NCBI GenBank assembly: GCA_023421505.1
Contig: JAEZTJ010000059.1
Coordinates: 1 to 64,000, forward strand
DNA: 64,000 bases
Reading direction: 5' to 3'
From: Bacillota bacterium
GTDB lineage: Bacteria > Bacillota > Clostridia > Lachnospirales > Lachnospiraceae
The notes below the pieces were generated by a model. That model searched no databases. It was given only the letters and a program-made list of their open reading frames with translations, and was not told the origin of the DNA. Below are positions 1 through 8,632 of this stretch, in pieces. The first letter of the stretch is position 1. Each line of letters begins with the position of its first letter. The position numbers were made by a program, and so were the translations under genes.

Positions 1-2182
1 CCTGATCCGTTACCTTCTTCGGGCCGCCATACTGAGCAGGAGTGGCTGTATAATATTCCAGAGTATAGGTCATCGTTACCGGGACTTGATAGGTTTTTAT
101 CCCTGTTCGGTTAACAATATGATAGCCCAGTAAATAATCCTTGGTTTTTACGTATACATACTGGCTTTCTGTTGTGGAAATGCCCTGCTTTGAAAAGAAG
201 TACGGTGAAGTGTATTTATCACCGTTAATAACACCGTAAGGAGTGGGGATATCAAGATTTGCTTCTATAGGAGGCATAGGATTATCAGGGTATATAGGGA
301 TCTCCCCATCATAATAAAATTTAAGAGTTACAACCGTTCCTAAGGTGGTTGTAGAAGGGATGGTAAAGGCGGCTGTCGTACCCGTGCCACTCTTCTTTAG
401 AATTCCTGATGAAGTGGTATATTGGTAATCCCATCGGTCAAGATATTTATAAATTATACCATTCACTGCTTTTTGCTTATCAGTTATTTTCGTAACTGAT
501 TGGTTTTTAGTTACCGTTTCGCTAGATAGTTCGCTAATCACCTGTCCACTGCTGTTGGCCATGATTACGCGTAGGGTTATTCCATCCGTAACCTCCGGAC
601 TACTGCTGTTGTAGTATACCTTAACCGTAATACCGCCGATTACCTCATTAAAAGCCGGTGCTTTAAAGCTGATAACGGTACCACTGCCTTTACTAGGTAT
701 AACCGGCTTCGTAGAGGTGTTTTTCGTATAGGACCACTCCCAGCTGCCGGTATAGGAATAGGATTTTGCTCCGGCTGTAAGGCTCTCAGGAATTCCCTTA
801 TTATGCTGATATAGCTTATTACTGTCCGCAAGGCCTGAACCTAAGGAGGTGGGTATCTCATAGCCGGTAGCCTTATCTATCGCCTTTACCGTGACAGGGA
901 TTTTATCCGGTGGAGCTTTTTTATAATAGATACTGACGGTTAAAGTAGAGCCTGCCTTGATATCTGATGGAACTCTAAACTTCACCGGAGTATCGTCACT
1001 TGTAGTACTGCCGCTTAGCTCCTTTATTCCGCCATCTGATTTTACATACTGATAGGAATAATATTTCGTCCTGGTGTAGTTTTCTTTGTTATAGGTAATC
1101 TGGGGGTTTAATGTAGCAGACGGCTGGCTATAGTCTTCATTTGGAGCTTTCTTATCCGTATCTATATTTGACTTTATTATTTTACCTTTATCATCAATGT
1201 CAACCGCATTTACTACAATGTCAGCAGAGGCAGGCGGCTCATAGGCCACATAGATACTTACCGTAGAATCCTCTTTTGCATCAGGAAGAGAATATTTAGA
1301 AATTGTTAGACCGGAATTATGAGGACCCTGAACTGCCTCGTTATTTGTACGGCGGTTAAATCGGACGAACCAATATCCTTTTGCTTTATAGTTGATACCA
1401 TCCACAGTAATCTTCTCTGGAGCCGTAAAATCATCCTTCGGATAGGTCTGCAGATACCTGCCAGGCTCTTCGGGCTTTAATGTCTTCAGTACCTTAAGAC
1501 TGCCGTTGATCTCCGTGGCAGCAACGGTCGTTACCTTGAAGCTGGCAGATGGCTTGAAATTAATGGACATATTATAAAATTTTTTAAAATCATTTAGTGT
1601 CTCATCTCCCCACCATTCCGCATCCATTATTTCCTTCCAGGATTTCAGGCCGCCATTTGCTCCTTCGCGAATCGTCTTAACCCCGTTCAGAATCTGATAG
1701 GTATCAAAAATACAGTGAAGATAGACTGGGGTGTCTTCTGTAATATTTTCAAAATCAGTACCCAGTGCCTTTGCAACCTTAGCTGCATCGATCACTATTT
1801 TTGTTGTACCGTCTGCGGTAGCTACTTTTTCTCCTTCCGAGAAATAGATTTCTCCCAGCCCTCTGGCAGAGGCATCACTGACCGGCCCAATTCCTTCCTT
1901 ATCTTTGGTATATGCCTTCGTTTGAATTTGATCCAGGGTTACGGATAGACCGATGGTCTCCCAGCGTATATCAGTAGATGCAGCATGGGATTGGGCTATA
2001 ATAGTTATGGTTCCTCTTTTCATAGATATTGTTAAGATTAAATTGCCATCACTGTCATTAATGTAAGCTTCTGATGTGGAATTATCTATTACATCAGCAT
2101 ATGTGTATCCTTGATTAATCGCTCCAATTATTAATGATATAATCAAAATCAAGGATGATATTCTAAAAATATATTTCTTCAA
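1..2182 (-). CDS. Exported repeat-rich surface protein, 3' end outside window
   Basis: An open frame of about 727 codons runs from a TTG at 2180-2182 to the left edge without a stop. The TTG is preceded by GGAGG at good spacing and begins a typical signal peptide (MKKYIFRIS, then a hydrophobic run, cleavage probably after YTYA near residue 28). From about residue 230 the protein is built of units of roughly 100 residues that end in a strand such as VTVSIYYKKAPP, ITVKVYYNSSSP or VTLKFYYDG (unit ends near residues 315, 420, 527 and 625). The units recall MucBP-like or Ig-like adhesion repeats, but I cannot name the family. It is the last visible gene of the pilus-like cluster, 12 bases after the stop of the SLH-like gene, so probably in the same transcript. 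Likely role: cell-surface or filament-associated adhesin (inference). Confidence 0.75.
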   Translation of the reverse strand, partial: MKKYIFRISSLILIISLIIGAINQGYTYADVIDNSTSEAYINDSDGNLILTISMKRGTITIIAQSHAASTDIRWETIGLSVTLDQIQTKAYTKDKEGIGPVSDASARGLGEIYFSEGEKVATADGTTKIVIDAAKVAKALGTDFENITEDTPVYLHCIFDTYQILNGVKTIREGANGGLKSWKEIMDAEWWGDETLNDFKKFYNMSINFKPSASFKVTTVAATEINGSLKVLKTLKPEEPGRYLQTYPKDDFTAPEKITVDGINYKAKGYWFVRFNRRTNNEAVQGPHNSGLTISKYSLPDAKEDSTVSIYVAYEPPASADIVVNAVDIDDKGKIIKSNIDTDKKAPNEDYSQPSATLNPQITYNKENYTRTKYYSYQYVKSDGGIKELSGSTTSDDTPVKFRVPSDIKAGSTLTVSIYYKKAPPDKIPVTVKAIDKATGYEIPTSLGSGLADSNKLYQHNKGIPESLTAGAKSYSYTGSWEWSYTKNTSTKPVIPSKGSGTVISFKAPAFNEVIGGITVKVYYNSSSPEVTDGITLRVIMANSSGQVISELSSETVTKNQSVTKITDKQKAVNGIIYKYLDRWDYQYTTSSGILKKSGTGTTAAFTIPSTTTLGTVVTLKFYYDGEIPIYPDNPMPPIEANLDIPTPYGVINGDKYTSPYFFSKQGISTTESQYVYVKTKDYLLGYHIVNRTGIKTYQVPVTMTYTLEYYTATPAQYGGPKKVTDQ

Positions 2183-2194
2183 GGGCTACCTCCA

Positions 2195-3436
2195 CTAGTC
2201 GACTGGAATATTATAAGCATCAACAAAATGCGTCATTAAACCAATGGCAAAATCGGAGCCATCTCCTGAAGAACCATTATTAGTTCCAAATTGTATATCA
2301 AATATTCCCTCTCTCCATTCACCTCTTTTAAGATTATCCAAATTTGGATATTGGCTATATATTAATTTATTTTGGTCAACATTAATATCATCTGCTATAA
2401 CACGATATTTTACATAAGCCCTTATAAAATAATCACCAAAAAAATAAAAGACAGATGGTTCTACAGCTATTATTGAGCTTTCTACAATCACATGGTTAGC
2501 TTTCATTTTGCCAATATAATAAGTGCGAATCATATCTGCCATATTGAGATTGCTCTTCACATACACGTTCCCTAGCCCTTTAATCCATTCCTCATCCACA
2601 GTCCTGTAGTCTACGTTAAAGATATAGTTCAGATATTTTTCTGCCATAGCAGCCCAGTCATAAAGATACTTATCCATCTCCTCCTTAAAGGGCCATGAAT
2701 AATACAAATTAATAAACTGCGTCTTTTTCATATTCACCGGGGTAGAGTAGTCCTCCGGATCTAAAACTTTTTTCCAGTTATCAATTAACATATATTCAAA
2801 CTTTTTCTCATAAAACTTATTCGGATAACAGGCCAGAATATAATCATAGTCATCTGCATTCTTAGGCAGGTTAGTGGTTCTGATCAACATTCCGTCCGGG
2901 CTGATCAGCGCCCTGTCCTTTGGATGAAGCACCATGCCGATGAGTGTCTTCGCTGTTCCTGAGCTTACCTTTCCGTCTCCTCTAAATTCTCTGTTCTGAA
3001 TATAATATCCGTTACTATAACCGACTATAAGGCCCTTTGCAAAGCATTTTGCCACGTCCTCCCGTTTACCGGCAGGCACCTTGCCAATATCAGAAATTCG
3101 TTTACTTAATACGATTTTTAAAAGCTTTTCCTCCACCGTATTTCCGTGAAGGTATTCATCAGCTCTATTAATTAATACCGCAGCATCCGTTCTGTTTAAT
3201 AAGTCGGTATACTCCTTAAAATCTCCATCCTTAAGAATCCCTATATTGTATGCCGCTTTTATATAAGGGTCGTCATCATTATTATTAACTGAAATATCTA
3301 AACCAACTACTAAATTCTTAATAAATTCCTCTACTGTAATATATTGTGTGGCTGCATATGTACCCTTCCTAGTGGGTTGTACATAAATTGAAAAAAGTAA
3401 AACAATAGTTAATGCGATTGCTATAATCTTTTTCAT
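2195..3436 (-). CDS. Exported protein with SLH-like segments
   Basis: 413 residues. The N-terminus has a signal peptide (MKKIIAIALTIVLLFSIYV, cleavage probably after YAA near residue 29). Two stretches, about residues 58-95 (AYNIGIL...LNRTDAAVLINRA) and 115-172 (VAKCFAKGLIVGYSNG...SGTAKTLIGMVL), follow the S-layer homology pattern of 'whole helix - G(I/L)(L/I) - G - - R - - A'. The remainder (about 175-413) matches nothing I recognise. The ATG is preceded by GGAGG with 7-base spacing and overlaps the stop of the upstream gene as ATGA, so translation is probably coupled. SLH modules usually bind secondary cell-wall polymers; here that would anchor a part of the pilus-like machine to the wall (inference). 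The SLH match is by eye and divergent. Confidence 0.7.
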   Translation of the reverse strand: MKKIIAIALTIVLLFSIYVQPTRKGTYAATQYITVEEFIKNLVVGLDISVNNNDDDPYIKAAYNIGILKDGDFKEYTDLLNRTDAAVLINRADEYLHGNTVEEKLLKIVLSKRISDIGKVPAGKREDVAKCFAKGLIVGYSNGYYIQNREFRGDGKVSSGTAKTLIGMVLHPKDRALISPDGMLIRTTNLPKNADDYDYILACYPNKFYEKKFEYMLIDNWKKVLDPEDYSTPVNMKKTQFINLYYSWPFKEEMDKYLYDWAAMAEKYLNYIFNVDYRTVDEEWIKGLGNVYVKSNLNMADMIRTYYIGKMKANHVIVESSIIAVEPSVFYFFGDYFIRAYVKYRVIADDINVDQNKLIYSQYPNLDNLKRGEWREGIFDIQFGTNNGSSGDGSDFAIGLMTHFVDAYNIPVD

Positions 3437-3861
3437 AAATTTACCTCCATCTTTATCATATCATTATCAAATCCCTGCTTCTTGAGATACGATTTAATTA
3501 CTTCCTCACTAATTTCTCCCATTGTAAGCAAGAAAAAAGATTTACTCCAGAACTGCTGATTTACAAGCTTGTCCTCCACCATTGGATACTCTTTTTTGAT
3601 TAAACGGCTTCCGGCAGATTTATAAGCATTAATAAATTTCGTCAGCTCTGTATTAGGCTGTGCCTTAAATACTATTTTGATATAATACTCCTGATTAACC
3701 CAGGTATTTAAGATTATATTGTAGTTTAGAGAGATTTTATTAAATATCTCTTTCAGCCTGCTGGACACTGTATTATCAATAACCCCTATACAATCAAACG
3801 TAGTTAGTATTAATAGGTAATTTAGGCTGAATACTGAATGGTTATTACTATCCATTTCCAT
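3433..3861 (-). CDS. Hypothetical protein of the pilus-like cluster
   Basis: 142 residues, not recognised. No signal peptide and no clear membrane segment; it looks like a small soluble mixed alpha/beta protein. The start at 3861 has AAAGGCGG about 8 bases upstream. Its stop overlaps the ATG of the SLH-like gene (ATGA), which implies co-translation and perhaps a partner or chaperone role for that exported protein. A second in-frame ATG lies two codons further in. Function unknown. Confidence 0.65.
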   Translation of the reverse strand: MEMDSNNHSVFSLNYLLILTTFDCIGVIDNTVSSRLKEIFNKISLNYNIILNTWVNQEYYIKIVFKAQPNTELTKFINAYKSAGSRLIKKEYPMVEDKLVNQQFWSKSFFLLTMGEISEEVIKSYLKKQGFDNDMIKMEVNL

Positions 3862-3977
3862 TTGTTCTACCGCCTTTCTTTTATTTACTACTGTTTATAT
3901 CATATATTGGCAAGTAATTCAATAATATTTACTTTAATTTGTTAAATTAAGTATGATTTTGCCATCCCATTATATAA

Positions 3978-4988
3978 CTAAATGCAGTATACCTTTAACT
4001 TATTTAATTGGGATACACAAAACAATTTTTCTCCAGGATATAAGCAGCATAGCTTATTTATATTTGCTACAGCCCTCTCTATACATTGCAGTGCTTTTTT
4101 ACTTTGGCCCCTTATCAGACATTCATATACATCATAGATAGTTTTAATCCGCTCCGTATGTACATCCCCTTTAATTCCATGGATTTCAATATATTTTCTA
4201 ATATCATTACCATATTCGGATAAGTCAATAGGGTTTACATTCATATCATAGAGCCTTTGTATTATTTCATAATAAAGCTTTTCTAGCTTAACTATATCCT
4301 GAATTGATTGACTAATTGTACTTTCTTCTGCCTTTGATAATGCTGCAGGAGCAAGCCGGCCTAAGTTATCATTATCTTCATCCAGCCAGTAATAATACTC
4401 CAAAACTGCCTGATAAGCGAGAATATCATTTCTAGCACATTCAGGTGAACTTATTAATTTCAGGCCTATTTTTTTATAGGTATATCCAGCATTAAGCTCT
4501 TTGGCAGCCAATAATTGGCTGTTATGAATTTTCCTTGTTATTGGATCTGATTTGAGAAGTTTGAAACATGCTCCGTCATTACAGATACGCTTTACTTTAG
4601 GAATTCCATTCGAAAAAAATAGTATCATTCCGGATGCAAGGAAAGCCCATGCATACATGCATAAGATGTGATTATTCCAACAGGTTAAAATAATTAATAA
4701 GCCTGATACTGCACCGGTTAAATTGGCCAGAACGCCTCCTGTTGTATATAATAAGGCACTATTTTTTTCATCTAGTGGATACATAATGCATTGAAAACCG
4801 CAGGTTCCCACTTTCGTAAGTCTAAAGCTGTTTCTATATTTTACAACGGCTATATAGAATATCTGTATATAAATTAATCGCCATCCTGACAATAATCCCC
4901 CTAGCATATGCCCCGCTTCATGCAATACAAGCTGTAATAAAAATGTTAATATAATTGCCGGCATAATATGTATTAAAATATCTATCAT
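3978..4988 (-). CDS. Site-2-protease-like (M50) membrane metalloprotease
   Basis: 336 residues. The first membrane segment carries HEAGH (residues 23-27), the HExxH zinc site of M50 intramembrane proteases. A second conserved feature lies at the end of a later membrane segment: N127-G-I-P130, then D138-G139, matching the NxxP...DG motif that gives the third zinc ligand in site-2 proteases. Hydrophobic segments lie near residues 5-22, 85-105 and 108-126; the C-terminal half (150-336) is soluble, mostly helical and may be TPR-like. The ATG is preceded by AAGGGGG. M50 enzymes cut transmembrane segments of substrates such as anti-sigma factors or pheromone precursors. Inside a pilus-like cluster without a visible A24 prepilin peptidase, processing of the single-pass proteins encoded upstream is an attractive but unproven idea. 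Confidence 0.75.
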   Translation of the reverse strand: MIDILIHIMPAIILTFLLQLVLHEAGHMLGGLLSGWRLIYIQIFYIAVVKYRNSFRLTKVGTCGFQCIMYPLDEKNSALLYTTGGVLANLTGAVSGLLIILTCWNNHILCMYAWAFLASGMILFFSNGIPKVKRICNDGACFKLLKSDPITRKIHNSQLLAAKELNAGYTYKKIGLKLISSPECARNDILAYQAVLEYYYWLDEDNDNLGRLAPAALSKAEESTISQSIQDIVKLEKLYYEIIQRLYDMNVNPIDLSEYGNDIRKYIEIHGIKGDVHTERIKTIYDVYECLIRGQSKKALQCIERAVANINKLCCLYPGEKLFCVSQLNKLKVYCI

Positions 4989-5081
4989 TTAATCCCCCTT
5001 ATTTCTTTCAACCTTTACCCTTTTCTTATATAGGCTACATATACTTATAGTTATTTTGAAATATGAAACTTTTATAGTATC

Positions 5082-5114
5082 AAGTCGTATCCACAATTAA
5101 AGTTGATACGACTT
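5082..5114. repeat. Inverted repeat in gap between cluster genes
   Basis: The arms AAGTCGTATC (5082-5091) and GATACGACTT (5105-5114) are perfectly complementary and separated by 13 bases. No T-run follows on either strand, so it is a weak terminator candidate; it could be an operator or an RNA-processing hairpin. It sits in the 280-base gap between the protease gene and the gene ending at 5269, the longest gap in the 3' part of the cluster. Nothing else is seen in that gap. Confidence 0.5.
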
Positions 5115-5268
5115 AATTCATCACTTATAAACTTTCTGATATTATAGAATTTATATTTTTCATCGTGTTATCAATGATTATTATTAACTTTTTATTCAAA
5201 GAATTATTATCAGCTAATTCATTGTAATATTAATTTTCATTAAGATACTTTGCGTTTTTTATAAATAC

Positions 5269-6303
5269 TTATTTTATATCCGGCACTCTCGCTCCATGAT
5301 CGATACACTCGCAGCAATAGGCTCCGTACTTTGCACATTCCTCCAGATTGTCAAAGGTCTCATCTAGTACAGTAGTGCTTGCTGCCAGCTTTGGGCAGCC
5401 AGCTTTATGTGCCAGGTAAAACCAGCTTTTCTTTTCAATATAATAAATTGGCTTCCTGATTAAGTTGGCTCCTGCCGCTGCTATTTTATTAAAAGTGTAA
5501 TTGCGGCCCGCTCCATAAGGATATCCCTGGAATACAACCAAAAGGTTCACATCATCCATATAATCAGCCCATTCTTTTTCGTTCCCTGAAGGAAATGAAA
5601 AATTATAGGTGATACCATTCTTTCTAGCGATTTCATTATACTTACTGGTATAATACGAAAGTACTTTCTCCAACTGGCTTACGATAGCTCCTTTTCTTGC
5701 AAGAGCAAATACATCATCATTAAGAAGGATACAGTCTTTGTGCTTAACTCTGAACTCTTTATAAATATCCTCCTTCTGTAGCTCATGGTAGTTGATTGTT
5801 AGTAGCTTCTCGGCTGTGGGTAACAGACCATTGATATCATAAAGGCCAATGGTATCCGTAAGATTAAAGCGGTAGATAAAGTCACTGTCTTTATAGTAAT
5901 ATGGCATTTTTTCTGACCATTTTCTGCCAGTATAGGTATAGCCGTCTGCCCCTTTGTATTCCTCATAATAATAAGTATAATAACCATCTGAATCACACAG
6001 AAGAATGACCGGGATATACATCTCAAACTCCTTCTGTTTATCCTTATCCGAAATAATTCCGAGGGAAGAATAGAGAGAGGTTAAAAATGTATCAACCACC
6101 GCATCCTTATTAATAGAATTCGTACCATAAGTACCGAATTTCGCCAAACTTTTCACGGCATCCACTGTTGCTGAATCAAGGCTGGCGGTTAGCTCTTCCC
6201 TTTCATTCTCTATAGATTTTAGTTTTCCGATTGCTATATCTGTTCTTATAACCGCCGCTAAGAAGAATACCAGAAATAAGAGGGCAAAATGATGTACTTT
6301 CAT
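5269..6303 (-). CDS. Membrane-anchored exported protein, Cys-rich C-terminus
   Basis: 344 residues from the ATG at 6303 (MKVHHFALLF). A GTG seven codons upstream (6324) is also open but lacks a ribosome binding site, while GAAAGGA lies 12 bases before the ATG. One membrane segment (about residues 5-20) is followed by a helical stretch (GKLKSIENEREELTASLDSA) and a large extracellular part. This resembles a TadE/pseudopilin layout with a short N-terminus, but no family is recognised. The last 25 residues hold five cysteines (CAKYGAYCCEC). The gene begins where the preceding one ends, so it is co-transcribed with the two Ig/zinc-ribbon proteins. Likely a minor subunit or tip component (inference). 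Confidence 0.7.
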   Translation of the reverse strand: MKVHHFALLFLVFFLAAVIRTDIAIGKLKSIENEREELTASLDSATVDAVKSLAKFGTYGTNSINKDAVVDTFLTSLYSSLGIISDKDKQKEFEMYIPVILLCDSDGYYTYYYEEYKGADGYTYTGRKWSEKMPYYYKDSDFIYRFNLTDTIGLYDINGLLPTAEKLLTINYHELQKEDIYKEFRVKHKDCILLNDDVFALARKGAIVSQLEKVLSYYTSKYNEIARKNGITYNFSFPSGNEKEWADYMDDVNLLVVFQGYPYGAGRNYTFNKIAAAGANLIRKPIYYIEKKSWFYLAHKAGCPKLAASTTVLDETFDNLEECAKYGAYCCECIDHGARVPDIK

Positions 6304-6304
6304 T

Positions 6305-8629
6305 TTATTTACTAATCCTTTCACTCATTCTTAAGTCAAACCATCTATCTGTTATACCCGGAATAAATTTTCTCAATAAATTCCTGCCTACATTCTTTGA
6401 TTTATTCTGCAGGGTTATACTGAAAGTATCATCTTTATTGAATTCATATATCCCATCCTGAAAAAGCTTTTCAAGGATAGGTTCCGTATATTCAGTCTCC
6501 TCATACTCCAGAATATTCCCCGTAAAGACAGGTATTTTTGAGATGCATCTTGGGCAGCCCGGATCAGTTCCATCTGGATACAGGTCATAAGCATATCCGC
6601 AGATAGCACAGGTCATTTTCGCACATACAGTAGTTACCCATAGCTGAGCTGTAGCCCCTTTATATCCTACTGTAACCTGTGTGGTTCCAAGATAGGCAGT
6701 ATCTAGGTTATCTACATAGCCGCTTAAAATTGTTTCAGTATGCCCATCCATATAGGTAACCAGAAGCTTTACCCCATTTTGTATAAGGGTTGTCCCGATT
6801 GTTATGGTAAGCGTATTGCCGCTTGGATTTAAAAATCTGATATTATCTACCCACGCCTTACAGTAAGGGCAACCCGGATCGCTGCCATTGGCATTCAGAT
6901 TATAGGTATGGCCTTTGGGACAGGTTTTTGTCCTTGGTATTACAGTAACCGTTATATTACATGTTTTCGTATAAGTAATGCCTGCTATGACATACTTATA
7001 GGTTAGCGTAGCATTTTTGTTCTGGCAGACTGAAGCGGTAGAGAAATTCGTTTCTGCTATTACAGTTTTTGTTGCACCATTCAAATAATTAGCCTTAACC
7101 GTTGTAATCAGAGGATCACCGACAGCTACCGTCTGATTTGCATGTGTTGGCGTTATTGATGTTACTAGTTGATCACATGCTGCTACATGATCCGGGCCGC
7201 AGGTATATGAAGTACCATACGGACTGCAATAACTGCATCCTCTATAAGGTATCCACATAATAGGTGCCATATCACCCAAACGATGTCTGATTGGAAGGGT
7301 TTTAAAAGGGCAGTCAATTGGAGGGGTTTCAAAATTCAAAAAGCTTTCCGGCCAAACATAGCCAGGTAGAGTTTTTCCTATTTCATAAAAATGATTAAAT
7401 AAGTCGGACGATTGTAAATTTAAACTTGTTACATAGTACCAATAGTTTTCTTGATATCCACCATCAACATGCTTAGCATAATAAATTTTGTAAGTCCTAA
7501 TTCCATTTGTATATTCACTATATTGTGCATGAAAGCCACGTTGATTATTTAATGACAAGCTAACTATTTCTTTGCCGCAGTCGGCACACTTTATGATAAC
7601 TTGCAAATCCCGGGAGTCTGAAGCTTTGCTATCCCAAAACTGAATTTTAACTTTTCCCATATGACCAACAGGCCAACAGGCATTAGCATTAGGATGATTA
7701 TATATACTTGAACAACCCGGAAAGGCTATATCAGACCGAGTACCATTAACATCCATACATGGTATGGTGCTATATGGCCAATTAAAATCATGAGAAATAT
7801 AGTTATTCTGGGATGTACCACCATGTTCTACTAATAAATTATATAAAGGATTTATAATAGAATTGACTGCACCATCAGAATTATAATTAGCAGGTACACT
7901 GAAATTTATTTTATGCTCTACTCTGTTACCGCCTTCATTGATATAATAGATAATACCGCCTTCCTGTTTTCCAGAAGGAGCGTAATTGGTAGTATAAATC
8001 TGATAAATCGGGTCACCACAAATAGCACAATTAATTGAATAAACAGTATCTTCATGCCAGCCTGAAACTTGTCTGGTAAAACGTTGTATATAAACCGGAA
8101 CTTTAGATAAATTTGTTGATCCATAAACCGGTATATGTCCGCTCCCTTCATAGCAGGCACTCCCATGTATATGATTTGGATCAGCCGGGGTATTCACTGC
8201 CTTTGCCATCACGCTTGCATTGGTTTCTGTATTCAGGCTGCCGTTACTTATTGGGTCTGATACAATCGGCTTGTCTGTCTTTATTTCACGATAGGTATAT
8301 ATATTACTTCCAGCATAAGCCGCATTCTGCGCATCCAGTATTTCCTGAAGGTTTCTTAAGCGGTATTCCGGCTCCAGTAACTTATATTTATGTTCAAAAT
8401 CTATATTAAAGATTGCATTCGTTAATGATAATCTGTCTACAAATGTTTCATATTCATTAAGTGTAAAATATCCGCTCTTTTTTATATCCGTTATGAATTC
8501 CTTCGTCGTATGTGTTCCGAGGGTCTTAACTACGGTTTCCGTCCTAAGCCCGAAATACAGGAATACAGCTGCAAATATAATCAGTATGGCTATTATGATA
8601 TCTATCACATAGGCCAGTATCTTTTCCAT
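6305..8629 (-). CDS. Membrane-anchored Ig-like / zinc-ribbon-like exported protein
   Basis: 774 residues. One N-terminal membrane segment (about 8-27) is followed by a helical module (KEFITDIKKSGYFTLNEYET) also present in the 994-residue neighbour. The middle holds two CxxC pairs (CAICGD, CADCGK) and an H-x-H...CY motif near residue 165. Then come two Ig-like repeats of the Big_3 kind (YLNGATKT, YMDGHTET), each next to a 21-residue cysteine module of pattern C-x2-(C/H)-x3-Y-x-L-x3-G-x-DPGCP-x-C (about residues 569-589 and 672-692). The C-terminus (ILEKLFQDGIYEFNKDD) also matches the neighbour. A GGAGG sits about 11 bases before the ATG. The four-Cys pattern suggests zinc binding outside the cell. 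Likely a structural filament or tip protein (inference). Confidence 0.75.
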   Translation of the reverse strand: MEKILAYVIDIIIAILIIFAAVFLYFGLRTETVVKTLGTHTTKEFITDIKKSGYFTLNEYETFVDRLSLTNAIFNIDFEHKYKLLEPEYRLRNLQEILDAQNAAYAGSNIYTYREIKTDKPIVSDPISNGSLNTETNASVMAKAVNTPADPNHIHGSACYEGSGHIPVYGSTNLSKVPVYIQRFTRQVSGWHEDTVYSINCAICGDPIYQIYTTNYAPSGKQEGGIIYYINEGGNRVEHKINFSVPANYNSDGAVNSIINPLYNLLVEHGGTSQNNYISHDFNWPYSTIPCMDVNGTRSDIAFPGCSSIYNHPNANACWPVGHMGKVKIQFWDSKASDSRDLQVIIKCADCGKEIVSLSLNNQRGFHAQYSEYTNGIRTYKIYYAKHVDGGYQENYWYYVTSLNLQSSDLFNHFYEIGKTLPGYVWPESFLNFETPPIDCPFKTLPIRHRLGDMAPIMWIPYRGCSYCSPYGTSYTCGPDHVAACDQLVTSITPTHANQTVAVGDPLITTVKANYLNGATKTVIAETNFSTASVCQNKNATLTYKYVIAGITYTKTCNITVTVIPRTKTCPKGHTYNLNANGSDPGCPYCKAWVDNIRFLNPSGNTLTITIGTTLIQNGVKLLVTYMDGHTETILSGYVDNLDTAYLGTTQVTVGYKGATAQLWVTTVCAKMTCAICGYAYDLYPDGTDPGCPRCISKIPVFTGNILEYEETEYTEPILEKLFQDGIYEFNKDDTFSITLQNKSKNVGRNLLRKFIPGITDRWFDLRMSERISK

Positions 8630-8632
8630 CTG

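Noticed and set aside
640..831. 63-codon minus-strand ORF near the left edge
   Set aside because: It lies in another frame inside the long exported-protein gene that starts at TTG 2182.
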